Of a stretch of DNA of 12,643 bases, positions 6,371 through 12,643 are shown one piece after another. This DNA comes from an uncultured Rickettsiales bacterium (lineage in GTDB: Bacteria; Pseudomonadota; Alphaproteobacteria; UBA8366). Under the pieces are notes generated by a model. The model was not told where the DNA came from. It made no database searches and was given only the letters and a program-made list of their open reading frames with translations. Each line of letters opens with the position of its first letter. The first letter of the stretch is position 1. The translations under genes were made by a program, and so were the position numbers. Location: positions 1 to 12,643 of the forward strand of contig CAJWTF010000109.1 in NCBI GenBank assembly GCA_913046825.1, written 5' to 3'.

Positions 6371-6897
6371 CCCCGAAGCTCCTTAAGCAGAGGCTCGATG
6401 ACTTCCGAATAGGTTTCCGGAAACAGCGGCCCTACATGCTTGTATCGAATGCGCCCCTCACGGTCGATTACATAGGTTTCCGGCACACCGTAGACACCCC
6501 ACTCAATGCCGGCCTTGTTATCTAGGTCATGGCCGATCCGGCTATACGGATCGCCGAGTTCCCGCAACCAAGTGACCGCCGCCGCGCGCTGATCTTTCCA
6601 ATTGATTGCATGGATCGGCACTTCGCCACTCTCCGCCAATTTCATCCATAGTGGATGTTCAGCGCGGCAGGGCACGCACCAGGACGCGAAGACATTTACG
6701 ATCACTACTTCACCCATGAGGTCGCCGGTTGCCAGGCCGGGCTTCTCTGGTTTTAACGCTGGCAAATCGAACCCAGGCACTGGTTGATCAAGCAGGGCCG
6801 AAGGCAGTTTGCGCGGATCCTTTGTCAGACCGATGGCGAAATAAAACGCCATGCCGAGAAAGATCGCGAGCGGAAGCAAGAAGAAAACCCGTTTCAT
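6367..6897 (-). CDS. ccmG: CcmG/DsbE, thiol:disulfide interchange protein of cytochrome c maturation, 176 aa
   Basis: A thioredoxin-fold protein held to the periplasmic side by an N-terminal anchor (about residues 4-24). It reduces the disulfide of apocytochrome c or of CcmH with electrons from CcdA/DsbD. The active site is WCVPC (73-77), the conserved cis-proline is in GVPETYVID (137-145), and the CcmG-type acidic loop is in IEWGVYG (131-137). Length is typical. I placed the start at the ATG at 6897, where the membrane anchor begins, 8 nt after the ccmF stop. A longer open frame reaches 7035 inside ccmF and is not supported by the protein sequence. The stop overlaps the ccmH start. Confidence 0.95.
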   Translation of the reverse strand: MKRVFFLLPLAIFLGMAFYFAIGLTKDPRKLPSALLDQPVPGFDLPALKPEKPGLATGDLMGEVVIVNVFASWCVPCRAEHPLWMKLAESGEVPIHAINWKDQRAAAVTWLRELGDPYSRIGHDLDNKAGIEWGVYGVPETYVIDREGRIRYKHVGPLFPETYSEVIEPLLKELRG

Positions 6898-6905
6898 CGG
6901 ATAAC

Positions 6906-8894
6906 TTATTCCGCTGGAGCCGGAGAAGCGGCCGCGCCTTTGCGACGGCGCGAGGGCGCTCCGACCCGCAACCGTCGGTCGGTCAACGACACGACGCCGC
7001 CGAGTACCATAATTAACGAGCCAATCCACAGCCACGGCACCAAGGGTTTATAGTAGAGCCGGATCGTCCAACCGCCCTTTCCGTTCGCCTCGCCGAGCAC
7101 AACATAAAGATCGTACATCGCAGTGGTAAAGATCGCCGCTTCAGTGGTTTCTTGACCAGATACGAGATAACGCCGCCTTTCAGGTTCCAGCTTTATCAAT
7201 TCCTCGCCGCCAGTCTTCACCGTGAAAAAGCCGCGTTCAGCGACGTAGTTCGGCCCACGAATTTGGCGGGCATCGTCTAAGGTAAACTCATATCCCGAAA
7301 CATTTACTCTTTCGCCCGGTTTCATTATCTGAATGCTTTCGACCTGCCACAGCGCAGCACCAGTAACTCCAGCCACCGTAATGGCGAGACCAAAATGCGC
7401 GACTGTCATGCCCCAAGCCGCGCGCGGCAGTCCCGCGGCTCGCTTTAGGCTATCGCTGAACGCAATCCGCCCAAGGCCAATACGTTCACCCATTTCCAGT
7501 AGCACGGAGGCACAGAGCCATCCAGCGATCCCAATGCCGAGCGGGCCAAAAACCGTCTTGCCCCAAGTCAGGTATGCCGTACCCAACGCTACCAGAGCGG
7601 CGACCACAAACGCAATCTTGAGCCGCGCCATCACGCCGCCAAGGTCCGCACGTTTCCACGGCAACAGCGGCCCAATGCCGACGGCAATTACAAGCGGGAT
7701 CATCAGCGGCACAAAAGTCGCGTTGAAGAAAGGCGGCCCGACGGAGACCTTCTCACTGCCAAAAGCGTCGAGGAAGAGCGGGTAGAGTGTGCCAAGGAAA
7801 ACCGTCGCTGCCGCCGTCGTCAGCAACAAGTTGTTCAATACCAGACCACCTTCGCGGCTGATCGGCTGAAACAAACCCCGGCTCTGCAGCTGCGGTGCGC
7901 GCCACGCATAAAGCGCGAGGCTGCCGCCGGTGGCAATGACCAAAATCCCCAGAATAAAAACACCGCGATCGGGATCACTGGCGAAGGAATGCACGGAGGT
8001 TAACACGCCCGAGCGGACCAGGAAGGTGCCTATCAGGCTGAGCGAAAACGTTATAATAGCCAGTAAAATGGTCCAGCTTTTCAACGCGTCCCGTTTTTCG
8101 ACCACGATGGCGGAATGCAGCAATGCGGTCCCGACCAGCCACGGCATAAAGGAAGCGTTCTCTACCGGGTCCCAATACCACCAACCGCCCCAACCGAGTT
8201 CATAATAAGCCCACCAACTGCCGAGCGCGATCCCGGCGGTAAGGAATAGCCAGGCCAGCAGCGTCCAGGGCCGTACCCAGCGCGCCCAAGCGGCGTCGAC
8301 CTTACCTTCGATCAGAGCGGCGACAGCGAAGGAGAATGCAATCGAGAAACCTACATAGCCGACATAAAGGATCGGCGGATGCAGCGCCAAGCCTGGGTCC
8401 TGCAGCAACGGGTTCAACCCTTGCCCATCGAGCGGAGCCGGATCAAGACGCTCAAATGGGTTCGAGGTCAATATAATGAATGCGAGGAAGCCAATGGAGA
8501 TCATCGCCTGCACTGCCAGAGTCCGCGCCTTCAGGCCTGGCGGCAGGTTGCGCCCAAACCCAGCAACGATGGCCCCGAACAGCGCCAGGATTAATACCCA
8601 TAGCAGCATCGAGCCTTCATGATTCCCCCAGACACCACTGATTTTATAAATCAACGGCTTTAAGGAATTCGAATTGTCGGCGACGTTCTTAACGCTGAAA
8701 TCGCTGGTGACGTAAGCGAACATTAAGGCCAAGAAGGCGATGAACAATAGGCCCAGCTGCGCCACCGCCGTCGGGGTGGCAACCCCCATCCAAGCCCGAT
8801 TGTCCCGCGCGGCACCGATCAACGGCACGGATGCTTGTGCAAGGGCGACGCAAAGCGCCAGGATTAAGGCAAAGTGGCCGATCTCAACGATCAT
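6906..8894 (-). CDS. ccmF: Cytochrome c heme lyase subunit CcmF, 662 aa
   Basis: A large polytopic membrane protein that takes heme from holo-CcmE and, with CcmH and CcmI, joins it to the apocytochrome. The tryptophan-rich WWD domain is GWGGWWYWDPVENASFMPWL (234-253), the external heme-binding segment of the family. Conserved histidines are seen in WGNHEG (His92), LALHPP (His172), ALLHS (His260), TSVHSF (His302) and TVAHFG (His500). A large periplasmic region lies in the C-terminal third, before the last membrane helix and a basic tail. The length is the usual one. The ATG at 8894 overlaps the ccmE stop by 4 bp. ccmG follows after 8 nt. Confidence 0.97.
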   Translation of the reverse strand: MIVEIGHFALILALCVALAQASVPLIGAARDNRAWMGVATPTAVAQLGLLFIAFLALMFAYVTSDFSVKNVADNSNSLKPLIYKISGVWGNHEGSMLLWVLILALFGAIVAGFGRNLPPGLKARTLAVQAMISIGFLAFIILTSNPFERLDPAPLDGQGLNPLLQDPGLALHPPILYVGYVGFSIAFSFAVAALIEGKVDAAWARWVRPWTLLAWLFLTAGIALGSWWAYYELGWGGWWYWDPVENASFMPWLVGTALLHSAIVVEKRDALKSWTILLAIITFSLSLIGTFLVRSGVLTSVHSFASDPDRGVFILGILVIATGGSLALYAWRAPQLQSRGLFQPISREGGLVLNNLLLTTAAATVFLGTLYPLFLDAFGSEKVSVGPPFFNATFVPLMIPLVIAVGIGPLLPWKRADLGGVMARLKIAFVVAALVALGTAYLTWGKTVFGPLGIGIAGWLCASVLLEMGERIGLGRIAFSDSLKRAAGLPRAAWGMTVAHFGLAITVAGVTGAALWQVESIQIMKPGERVNVSGYEFTLDDARQIRGPNYVAERGFFTVKTGGEELIKLEPERRRYLVSGQETTEAAIFTTAMYDLYVVLGEANGKGGWTIRLYYKPLVPWLWIGSLIMVLGGVVSLTDRRLRVGAPSRRRKGAAASPAPAE

Positions 8895-9388
8895 TTCTTT
8901 TCATCCTGTTCGCCCGCATGTTTCCATTTGCCCGATTTCTTCAAAGCTTCCGCCACTTCCGGCGGCATGTAATTCTCGTCGTGCTTGGCAAGTACTTCGC
9001 GCGCCACGAACACGCCATCTGGCTGCAACGCGCCTTCGGTCACGACCCCCTGCCCTTCGCGGAACAGATCTGGCAAGATGCCGCGGTAACTGACCTTCAC
9101 AGTTTGATCGAGGTCGGTCACTTCAAAATTAGTCACAAGGCCGTTCTCAGCTTTCGAAACGGTTCCTTCCTTCACCAGACCGCCCATCCGGAAATGCTGG
9201 CCGGGCGAAACACCCTTTGTTTGCACATCCGTCGGGCTGTGGAAGAAGACAATGTTATCTTCAAGCGCGGTCAAAACCAAAGCCACTGCGATCCCCAGCA
9301 TGGTAAGGCCGGTGAGTACAATATAAAGCCGTCGCCGTTTGCGCATCGAGGCGGGTGTGCGCCGTGGGCCGGAACTCGATGCCGTCAT
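8891..9388 (-). CDS. ccmE: Heme chaperone CcmE, 165 aa
   Basis: CcmE is a periplasmic heme carrier with one N-terminal membrane anchor (about residues 21-42). The heme-binding motif H-x-x-x-Y is seen as LAKHDENYMPPEV (133-145), with His136 as the covalent heme ligand and Tyr140 as axial ligand. This is the common His type. The OB-fold region includes FRMGGLV (66-72), VTNFEVTDL (85-93) and VSYRGILPDLFREGQGVV (99-116), all typical. A charged C-terminal tail follows. The start at 9388 overlaps the ccmD stop (ATGA). An alternative Met15 would leave only a short cytoplasmic part, but the overlap favours the first ATG. Confidence 0.96.
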   Translation of the reverse strand: MTASSSGPRRTPASMRKRRRLYIVLTGLTMLGIAVALVLTALEDNIVFFHSPTDVQTKGVSPGQHFRMGGLVKEGTVSKAENGLVTNFEVTDLDQTVKVSYRGILPDLFREGQGVVTEGALQPDGVFVAREVLAKHDENYMPPEVAEALKKSGKWKHAGEQDEKK

Positions 9389-9564
9389 GTCTCATCCTCG
9401 TCGTCAGTACCGCGCCGTTCGCGCCGCAACTCTGCTAACTGCCGTTCCCGCTGCCGCATCGTGGTAATTGTCTGCACGAGAATACCGGCGATGATCACTG
9501 TTGCGATCAGGTAGGCCAGCCAGATATAAACGCCGTGTCCACCCATATGGAAGAAATTGCTCAA
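9385..9564 (-). CDS. ccmD: Heme exporter accessory protein CcmD, 59 aa, TTG start
   Basis: CcmD is a small membrane protein that joins CcmA/B/C to holo-CcmE. The minus-strand frame reads MSNFFHMGGHGVYIWLAYLI at its start. The 'FF-x-MGGHG-x-Y-x-W-x-AY' block is the CcmD signature. A membrane helix (about 11-31) and a very basic stretch (about 37-51) follow, ending in an acidic tail (GTDDEDET). I chose TTG 9564 over ATG 9546 because it restores the conserved SNFFHM residues and because GGAG (9576-9573) lies 8 nt upstream. An out-of-frame ATG at 9570 opens only a two-codon frame. The stop overlaps the ccmE start by 4 bp. The gap to the ccmC stop is 30 nt. Confidence 0.93.
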   Translation of the reverse strand: MSNFFHMGGHGVYIWLAYLIATVIIAGILVQTITTMRQRERQLAELRRERRGTDDEDET

Positions 9565-9594
9565 ACCATGCGCTCCATCGGTTTCACATTCTCG

Positions 9595-10323
9595 TCATCC
9601 ACGCGCTTCGGCCAATTGGATATTATGAATTTTTGCAGCAGCAATTTCGCTCCGCACCCTTAAGATCAGAATCGTGACATAAAATAAGGTGAAACCAACC
9701 GCCATCAGCATCAACGGCCAGAGCATGGAGCTATGGACCGCCGGCGCGTCCAATCGCGTCACGCTGGCGGGTTGATGCAAGGTATTCCACCAATCGACGG
9801 AAAATTTGATAATCGGCAGGTTGACCGCGCCCACCAGAGCCAGCACTGCCGACGCCTTGGCGCCGCGCGCTGGATCGTCGAAGGCGTTGTTTAGTGCGAT
9901 ATAACCGAGATAGAGAAAAAACAGAATCAGCACCGATGTCAGACGCGCGTCCCAGACCCACCAAGTGCCCCACATCGGCTTGCCCCAGAGCGAGCCTGTC
10001 ACAAGACAAATAAGGGTAAATCCAGCACCGACCGGGGCGCTTGCCTTGGCAATCAAATTAGCCAGCGGGTGTTTCCAGATCAGCGCCATGGCGCTGCTGA
10101 TGGCGATGGATAAATACACGAACATCGCCATCCAGGCCGACGGCACATGGACGTACATAATCCGCACCGATTCCAGCTGCTGGTAGTCCGGCGGCGAGGC
10201 AAACAGCGCCAGATATAGTCCCGTCGTAATACAGAGAATCGTTAGACCGGCGCTCCATGGCAGGGTCGCGCGGCCTATGCGAAGAAATCTATTTGGGTTC
10301 GCAAAACGGTGCATGACACTCAT
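9595..10323 (-). CDS. ccmC: Heme exporter/transfer protein CcmC, 242 aa
   Basis: CcmC is a six-helix membrane protein of the heme-handling (WWD) family that loads heme onto CcmE. The WWD motif is SLWGKPMWGTWWVWDARLTS (111-130). Flanking heme-ligand histidines are His59 in MYVHVPSAW and His183 in TLHQPAS. Length is typical. The start is not fully settled: ATG 10323 and the in-frame ATG 10314 both lack a good Shine-Dalgarno. A 70-nt gap with two hairpins separates it from ccmB, so it may have its own translation control. Confidence 0.96.
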   Translation of the reverse strand: MSVMHRFANPNRFLRIGRATLPWSAGLTILCITTGLYLALFASPPDYQQLESVRIMYVHVPSAWMAMFVYLSIAISSAMALIWKHPLANLIAKASAPVGAGFTLICLVTGSLWGKPMWGTWWVWDARLTSVLILFFLYLGYIALNNAFDDPARGAKASAVLALVGAVNLPIIKFSVDWWNTLHQPASVTRLDAPAVHSSMLWPLMLMAVGFTLFYVTILILRVRSEIAAAKIHNIQLAEARG

Positions 10324-10380
10324 ATAAGGGGTAAGAGCGGCTTACGCTCGTAAAATCTGCGTTGTTTGAATGCGGCAGAA

Positions 10381-10396
10381 TGACAGTAGCCTGTCA
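10381..10396 (-). other. Hairpin starting at the ccmB stop codon
   Basis: On the minus strand TGACAG and CTGTCA form a perfect 6-bp stem with a 4-nt loop (GCTA), and the first three bases are the ccmB stop codon. No run of T follows, so it is not a standard intrinsic terminator. A second weaker hairpin, GAGCG (10335-10339) with CGCTC (10345-10349), lies nearer ccmC. This is the only sizeable gap inside the otherwise tightly packed ccm cluster. The structures may protect the upstream ccmAB message or adjust expression between ccmB and ccmC. Confidence 0.45.
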
Positions 10397-11062
10397 TTCG
10401 CAAGCCTGCCGCAACGCCGCCGCCGCCGCCCAGGTCGCCAAAGGGATCGCGGCCGCAAACATCGCGCCAAGAAACAGCAAATGAGGCTTCACCGAGAGCC
10501 CACCAATCGCCGCGTCGACCGCCGCGACACCGAATATCAACAACGGAATATACAACGGCAGCACTAATAACGAGACCAACACGCCGCCCCGGCGCGCGCC
10601 CAACGTCAGAGCACCACCGACAGCACCAATAAAGCTGGAGACCGGCGTGCCCAGCAACATCGATACCATGAGTACCAAAAGCCCCTCGGTCGGCATATTC
10701 ATGAAGGTGGCAAGCAGCGGCGAGCCCACAATCAAAGGCAGTCCCGTCAGAAGCCAATGAGCCGCTACCTTGGCCAAGACCAAAGCTTCGAGCGGCACAG
10801 GGGAGAGCACCAACAGCTCAAGCGAGCCGTCTTCGTAATCGTGCTGAAACAGTCGGTCGAGGGAGAGCATGGTCGACAACAGCGCCGCAACCCAAATGAC
10901 GCCAGGCCCCATACGGGCCAGCAAGTTCGGCTCCGGCCCGACACCAAGCGGAAACAAGGTGACGGTGATGACGAAGAACATCAGCACCATGACCGCGTCC
11001 AAACCTTGTCGCAGCGCCAACCGCAAATCGCGGAGGATGATCTGACCGCAGGCCCGGATCAT
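10394..11062 (-). CDS. ccmB: Heme exporter protein CcmB, ABC transporter membrane subunit, 222 aa
   Basis: CcmB is the six-helix membrane partner of the CcmA ATPase. The complex drives release of holo-CcmE from CcmC/D at the cost of ATP. The N-terminal IIRDLRLALRQG-type segment (8-20), the conserved FQHDYEDGSLELLVLSPVPL block (72-91) with its coupling-helix charges, and several hydrophobic segments identify it. Length is the usual one. The start overlaps the ccmA stop by 4 bp (11059-11062), as expected for co-translated transporter subunits. The stop codon forms the 5' end of a hairpin. Confidence 0.96.
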   Translation of the reverse strand: MIRACGQIILRDLRLALRQGLDAVMVLMFFVITVTLFPLGVGPEPNLLARMGPGVIWVAALLSTMLSLDRLFQHDYEDGSLELLVLSPVPLEALVLAKVAAHWLLTGLPLIVGSPLLATFMNMPTEGLLVLMVSMLLGTPVSSFIGAVGGALTLGARRGGVLVSLLVLPLYIPLLIFGVAAVDAAIGGLSVKPHLLFLGAMFAAAIPLATWAAAAALRQACE

Positions 11063-11694
11063 GACGCCGCTGCCCGTTGCCGCGCAAACGCCGAGACATC
11101 CAAGTTTTCAGCATCATCGAGCCCGAGCTCCGCATGCGTGGATGCGACGACCGCGCCGCCGTCGCAGCGGTGTGCCGCAATCAACCCTCTCAACGAGTCG
11201 AGCGAAGCGGCATCGAGCGCAACACTCGGCTCGTCCAGCAACCAGATACCGGCCTTGATCGCGATGAGCCGAGCCAAAGCGAGACGGCGGCGCTGTCCGG
11301 CGGAAAGAAATCGGGCGGGTAGGCTCGCTAAATTCTCTAGGTCAAAGGCCGCCAAGCCCGCCATGACATCTCCACCGCCGTGCAGTTCCGTCCAAAAGGC
11401 GAGGTTTTCGCGCACGGTGAGCGCTGGCTTGGTCGCATCGTAATGAGCGACATAGTGAATGTCCGCGCGGTGACTGGCGGGATCGTGACGATAGTCCGCG
11501 CCATTGTGAAAAATCACGCCATCCGACGGCGCGGCCAGCCCGGCCATCAAGCGCAGCAAACTGGTCTTGCCGCTACCATTGCGCCCGGTCAGTAGCAAAG
11601 CATCGCCGCGCGCGACCGCGAAATCCAATCCCGCGAAGACCAATCGGTCACCGCGGATGCAGGTCAGGTTTTCTCCGGAAAGCGGGAAGGACAT
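11059..11694 (-). CDS. ccmA: Heme exporter ATP-binding protein CcmA, 211 aa
   Basis: The cytoplasmic ATPase of the CcmAB transporter. Walker A is TGRNGSGKTSLL (36-47), the ABC signature is LSAGQRRRLALARL (130-143), Walker B is GIWLLDEP (149-156) with the catalytic Glu, the D-loop is VALDAASL (158-165), and the switch His is in ASTH (His187). Length is normal for CcmA. The first gene of the ccm cluster. The ATG at 11694 has no clear Shine-Dalgarno upstream, and no other minus-strand gene lies before it, so the promoter should be within the next few hundred bases. Confidence 0.96.
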   Translation of the reverse strand: MSFPLSGENLTCIRGDRLVFAGLDFAVARGDALLLTGRNGSGKTSLLRLMAGLAAPSDGVIFHNGADYRHDPASHRADIHYVAHYDATKPALTVRENLAFWTELHGGGDVMAGLAAFDLENLASLPARFLSAGQRRRLALARLIAIKAGIWLLDEPSVALDAASLDSLRGLIAAHRCDGGAVVASTHAELGLDDAENLDVSAFARQRAAAS

Positions 11695-11728
11695 TCGGGC
11701 CGCGAGGTGATGTTGCTATTGGGGCGAA

Positions 11729-11756
11729 GATATAGCAAAGCCGAAGGATAGGGAAA
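11729..11756 (-). promoter_or_regulatory. Weak promoter candidate for the ccm cluster
   Basis: On the minus strand TTTCCC (11756-11751) and TATATC (11734-11729) are 16 bp apart and lie 35 bp before the ccmA ATG. The -10 element is fair and the -35 is poor. It is proposed mainly from position, since a promoter is needed here. Confidence 0.25.
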
Positions 11757-11787
11757 CGACGGAAATAGCTACCTGCCGCAAAAGGAC

Positions 11788-11818
11788 GACGGCCGCCGGG
11801 GGTGGACCGGCGGCCGTC
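11788..11818. other. Strong GC hairpin, possible orphan terminator
   Basis: GACGGCCGCCGG (11788-11799) pairs perfectly with CCGGCGGCCGTC (11807-11818) around a 7-nt loop. On the minus strand it is followed within a few bases by TTTT (11784-11781 region), as in an intrinsic terminator, but no minus-strand gene precedes it. On the plus strand no T run follows. AGGACGAC occurs on both sides (11783-11790 and 11823-11830), the first copy running into the stem. It could be a terminator left from a lost gene or a small dispersed palindrome. Confidence 0.5.
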
Positions 11819-12116
11819 TATCAGGACGACCCATTTGTTGAGCCGTTTGGGAGGCCGTCAGGGTTGGCCTCCTCTGAGAGGGGAAGTCTCAGTGGTGGCA
11901 GTAAAGCCCCAGACTATGGCCGAGGTTTGAAGGCAATAAGGCAATATTAAGGCAAAATGCCGGGGCGCGTCGGCTCAACCGTATTGTCGAACGTCGTCTA
12001 TAATCCTGCCGCCACTGGGTAATTCGCCGGAAGCGACGAATTCAACTGTCGGCCGCACCTTTCATTCCGCTTGGAATGCCACCGCAACTTTCTCGGCGAG
12101 CGCATCCGTCGCCTGT

Positions 12117-12521
12117 ATCGTCTCGCACGCAGTCGGCGCCAAACGCGCCATGATCAAAACAGAAATCAAGCGGCGCAAACAATCGATGGGCGCCGGTCCG
12201 AAGATTGACGTTCGCAAAGAAAACAGTGATATCATCGCCACAATTGGTGCGGCCAAAGCCAAGGAAGTCTAGAACCTTGTCTTCGTGACCTTCGATAAGA
12301 ATTACTCGACGGAAGTGAAACGAGGCGAGAACCAGGGCAAGACATTGGTCAATGCGTGCGTGGTCCGATAATACGACATGCTCGACAGTTGGAGCGGCGA
12401 ACCTGACAACCTTCGCATTCCGATCTCCGGCCGACCGGGTGACGGTGGCTGCGCCATCCCCGCGCAAAAGCGCGAATACGGCAAGATCGTCGCCGCCGTC
12501 AGCCTGCCCTTCGACAGTTAG
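12117..12521 (+). pseudogene. DUF1223-family remnant with two in-frame stops
   Basis: One continuous plus-strand frame shows the C-terminal part of a DUF1223 protein (an exported thioredoxin-like family of unknown function). It reads SHAVGAKRAMIKTEI (12123-12167), an 'IDVRKEN' strand, NLVFVTFDKNY (from 12273), the family hallmark VKRGENQGKTL (12315-12347, 'RGEN-x-G-x-TL'), then VVR, and later DGGCAIPAQ and YGKIVAAVSLPF before the final TAG at 12519. TAG at 12270 and TAA at 12369 interrupt it, and the TAA falls just after VVR. The N-terminal half with the expected Cys-x-x-Cys is not found upstream. The lack of frameshifts implies recent decay, or stop codons from sequence error. A minus-strand open frame covers the same DNA and is a shadow. 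Confidence 0.72.
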
Positions 12522-12562
12522 GGATTAAGCAATGATCGGCCGTTCCGGGGCTCAAAGGGAAA

Positions 12563-12631
12563 CCGGAGATATAGCCTGAGAGCGGCCAATGGCTGACCGA
12601 TCGACGTCTTTCTCTCAGGACCTAACTCCGG
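12563..12631. other. Large imperfect stem-loop at the right end
   Basis: CCGGAG (12563-12568) pairs with CTCCGG (12626-12631), and CCTGAGAG (12575-12582) pairs with CTCTCAGG (12612-12619). The two stems are separated by 6 nt on each side, giving a symmetrical internal loop, and the apical part is 29 nt with room for a small GCC/GGC hairpin. Such a layout fits a structured RNA, a 5' leader of a gene beyond the window, or a terminator. It does not match glycine or TPP riboswitch consensus well enough to name. Confidence 0.45.
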
Positions 12632-12643
12632 ATAACGCAAACG

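Larger units (their letters stand above)
11695..12116. other. Non-coding stretch upstream of ccmA, no intact gene
   Basis: No frame on either strand gives a recognisable protein. It holds a possible ccm promoter, a strong GC hairpin (11788-11818), a second inverted repeat GGAGGCC/GGCCTCC (11850-11856 and 11866-11872), and three copies of AAGGCAA (starting at 11930, 11938 and 11949). The last part (about 12012-12116) is open in the frame of the following pseudogene but I cannot match it to that family. Confidence 0.6.

Noticed and set aside
12042..12467. Minus-strand open frame of 141 codons at the right end
   Set aside because: The plus strand shows DUF1223 motifs in one frame. The minus frame has no recognisable features.
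12563..12643. TPP or glycine riboswitch
   Set aside because: Pieces such as CTCTCAGG and ACCTAACTCCGGATAA recall those RNAs, but the conserved core bases and stem arrangement do not fit together.
12631..12643. Start of a tmRNA tag (GCAAACG at the last bases)
   Set aside because: Only seven bases before the window ends, with no pseudoknot or tRNA-like domain visible. Chance is the simplest explanation.
1..12643. CRISPR array, insertion sequence, integrase, tRNA or rRNA
   Set aside because: No regularly spaced repeats, transposase or integrase motifs, cloverleaf with conserved T-loop, or rRNA core sequence was found on either strand.

Overview
The window looks like a chromosomal segment of an alphaproteobacterium, probably of Rhodospirillales type. 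This is judged from the uninterrupted System I cytochrome c maturation cluster (ccmABCDEFGHI, minus strand, 11694 down to 4155), the protein sequences of its members, and a DUF1223 remnant upstream of ccmA. This is an inference from gene content, not a taxonomic assignment.

Left part (1-2520). Two apparent gene remnants bracket an AT-rich island. At 1-185 is the 5' part of an isocitrate/isopropylmalate dehydrogenase family gene with an in-frame stop and a lost 3' part. A 378-nt stretch without a gene follows and carries nested repeats. The AT-rich genes come next: an exported protein of unknown function (564-1280) and an exported SMP-30/gluconolactonase-family protein (1449-2390). Immediately after the second gene is the last part of a Sel1-repeat gene, broken by a one-base frameshift (about 2389-2520). 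Base composition and codon use change sharply near 2500, so either horizontal acquisition or an assembly joint is possible.

Middle part (2500-4083). A dienelactone hydrolase-family gene (+) with an awkward TTG start meets a crotonase-family gene (-) tail to tail, 3 nt apart. The crotonase gene has a strong Shine-Dalgarno and a clean 8-bp-arm palindrome just upstream, which looks like a repressor operator.

Main part (4155-11694, minus). The nine genes lie in the order ccmA, B, C, D, E, F, G, H, I. CcmAB use ATP to help release heme-loaded CcmE. CcmC and CcmD load heme onto CcmE. CcmF, with CcmH and CcmI, attaches heme to the apocytochrome. CcmG and CcmH handle thiol reduction of the CXXCH motif. 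Five junctions are 4-bp overlaps or gaps under 10 nt. The ccmB/ccmC junction has a 70-nt gap with a hairpin starting at the ccmB stop codon. ccmD is small, starts at TTG, and is easily missed. CcmI is unusually long and contains a duplicated module.

Right part (11695-12643). No intact gene is seen. There is a strong GC hairpin, an A/T-rich patch with three AAGGCAA copies, a DUF1223 pseudogene with two in-frame stops (12117-12521), and a large imperfect stem-loop near the end (12563-12631). Three decayed genes in 12.6 kb is notable. I see no convincing new multi-gene system. The best leads are the remnant-bracketed AT-rich island, the operator before the crotonase gene, the duplicated CcmI module and the terminal stem-loop.
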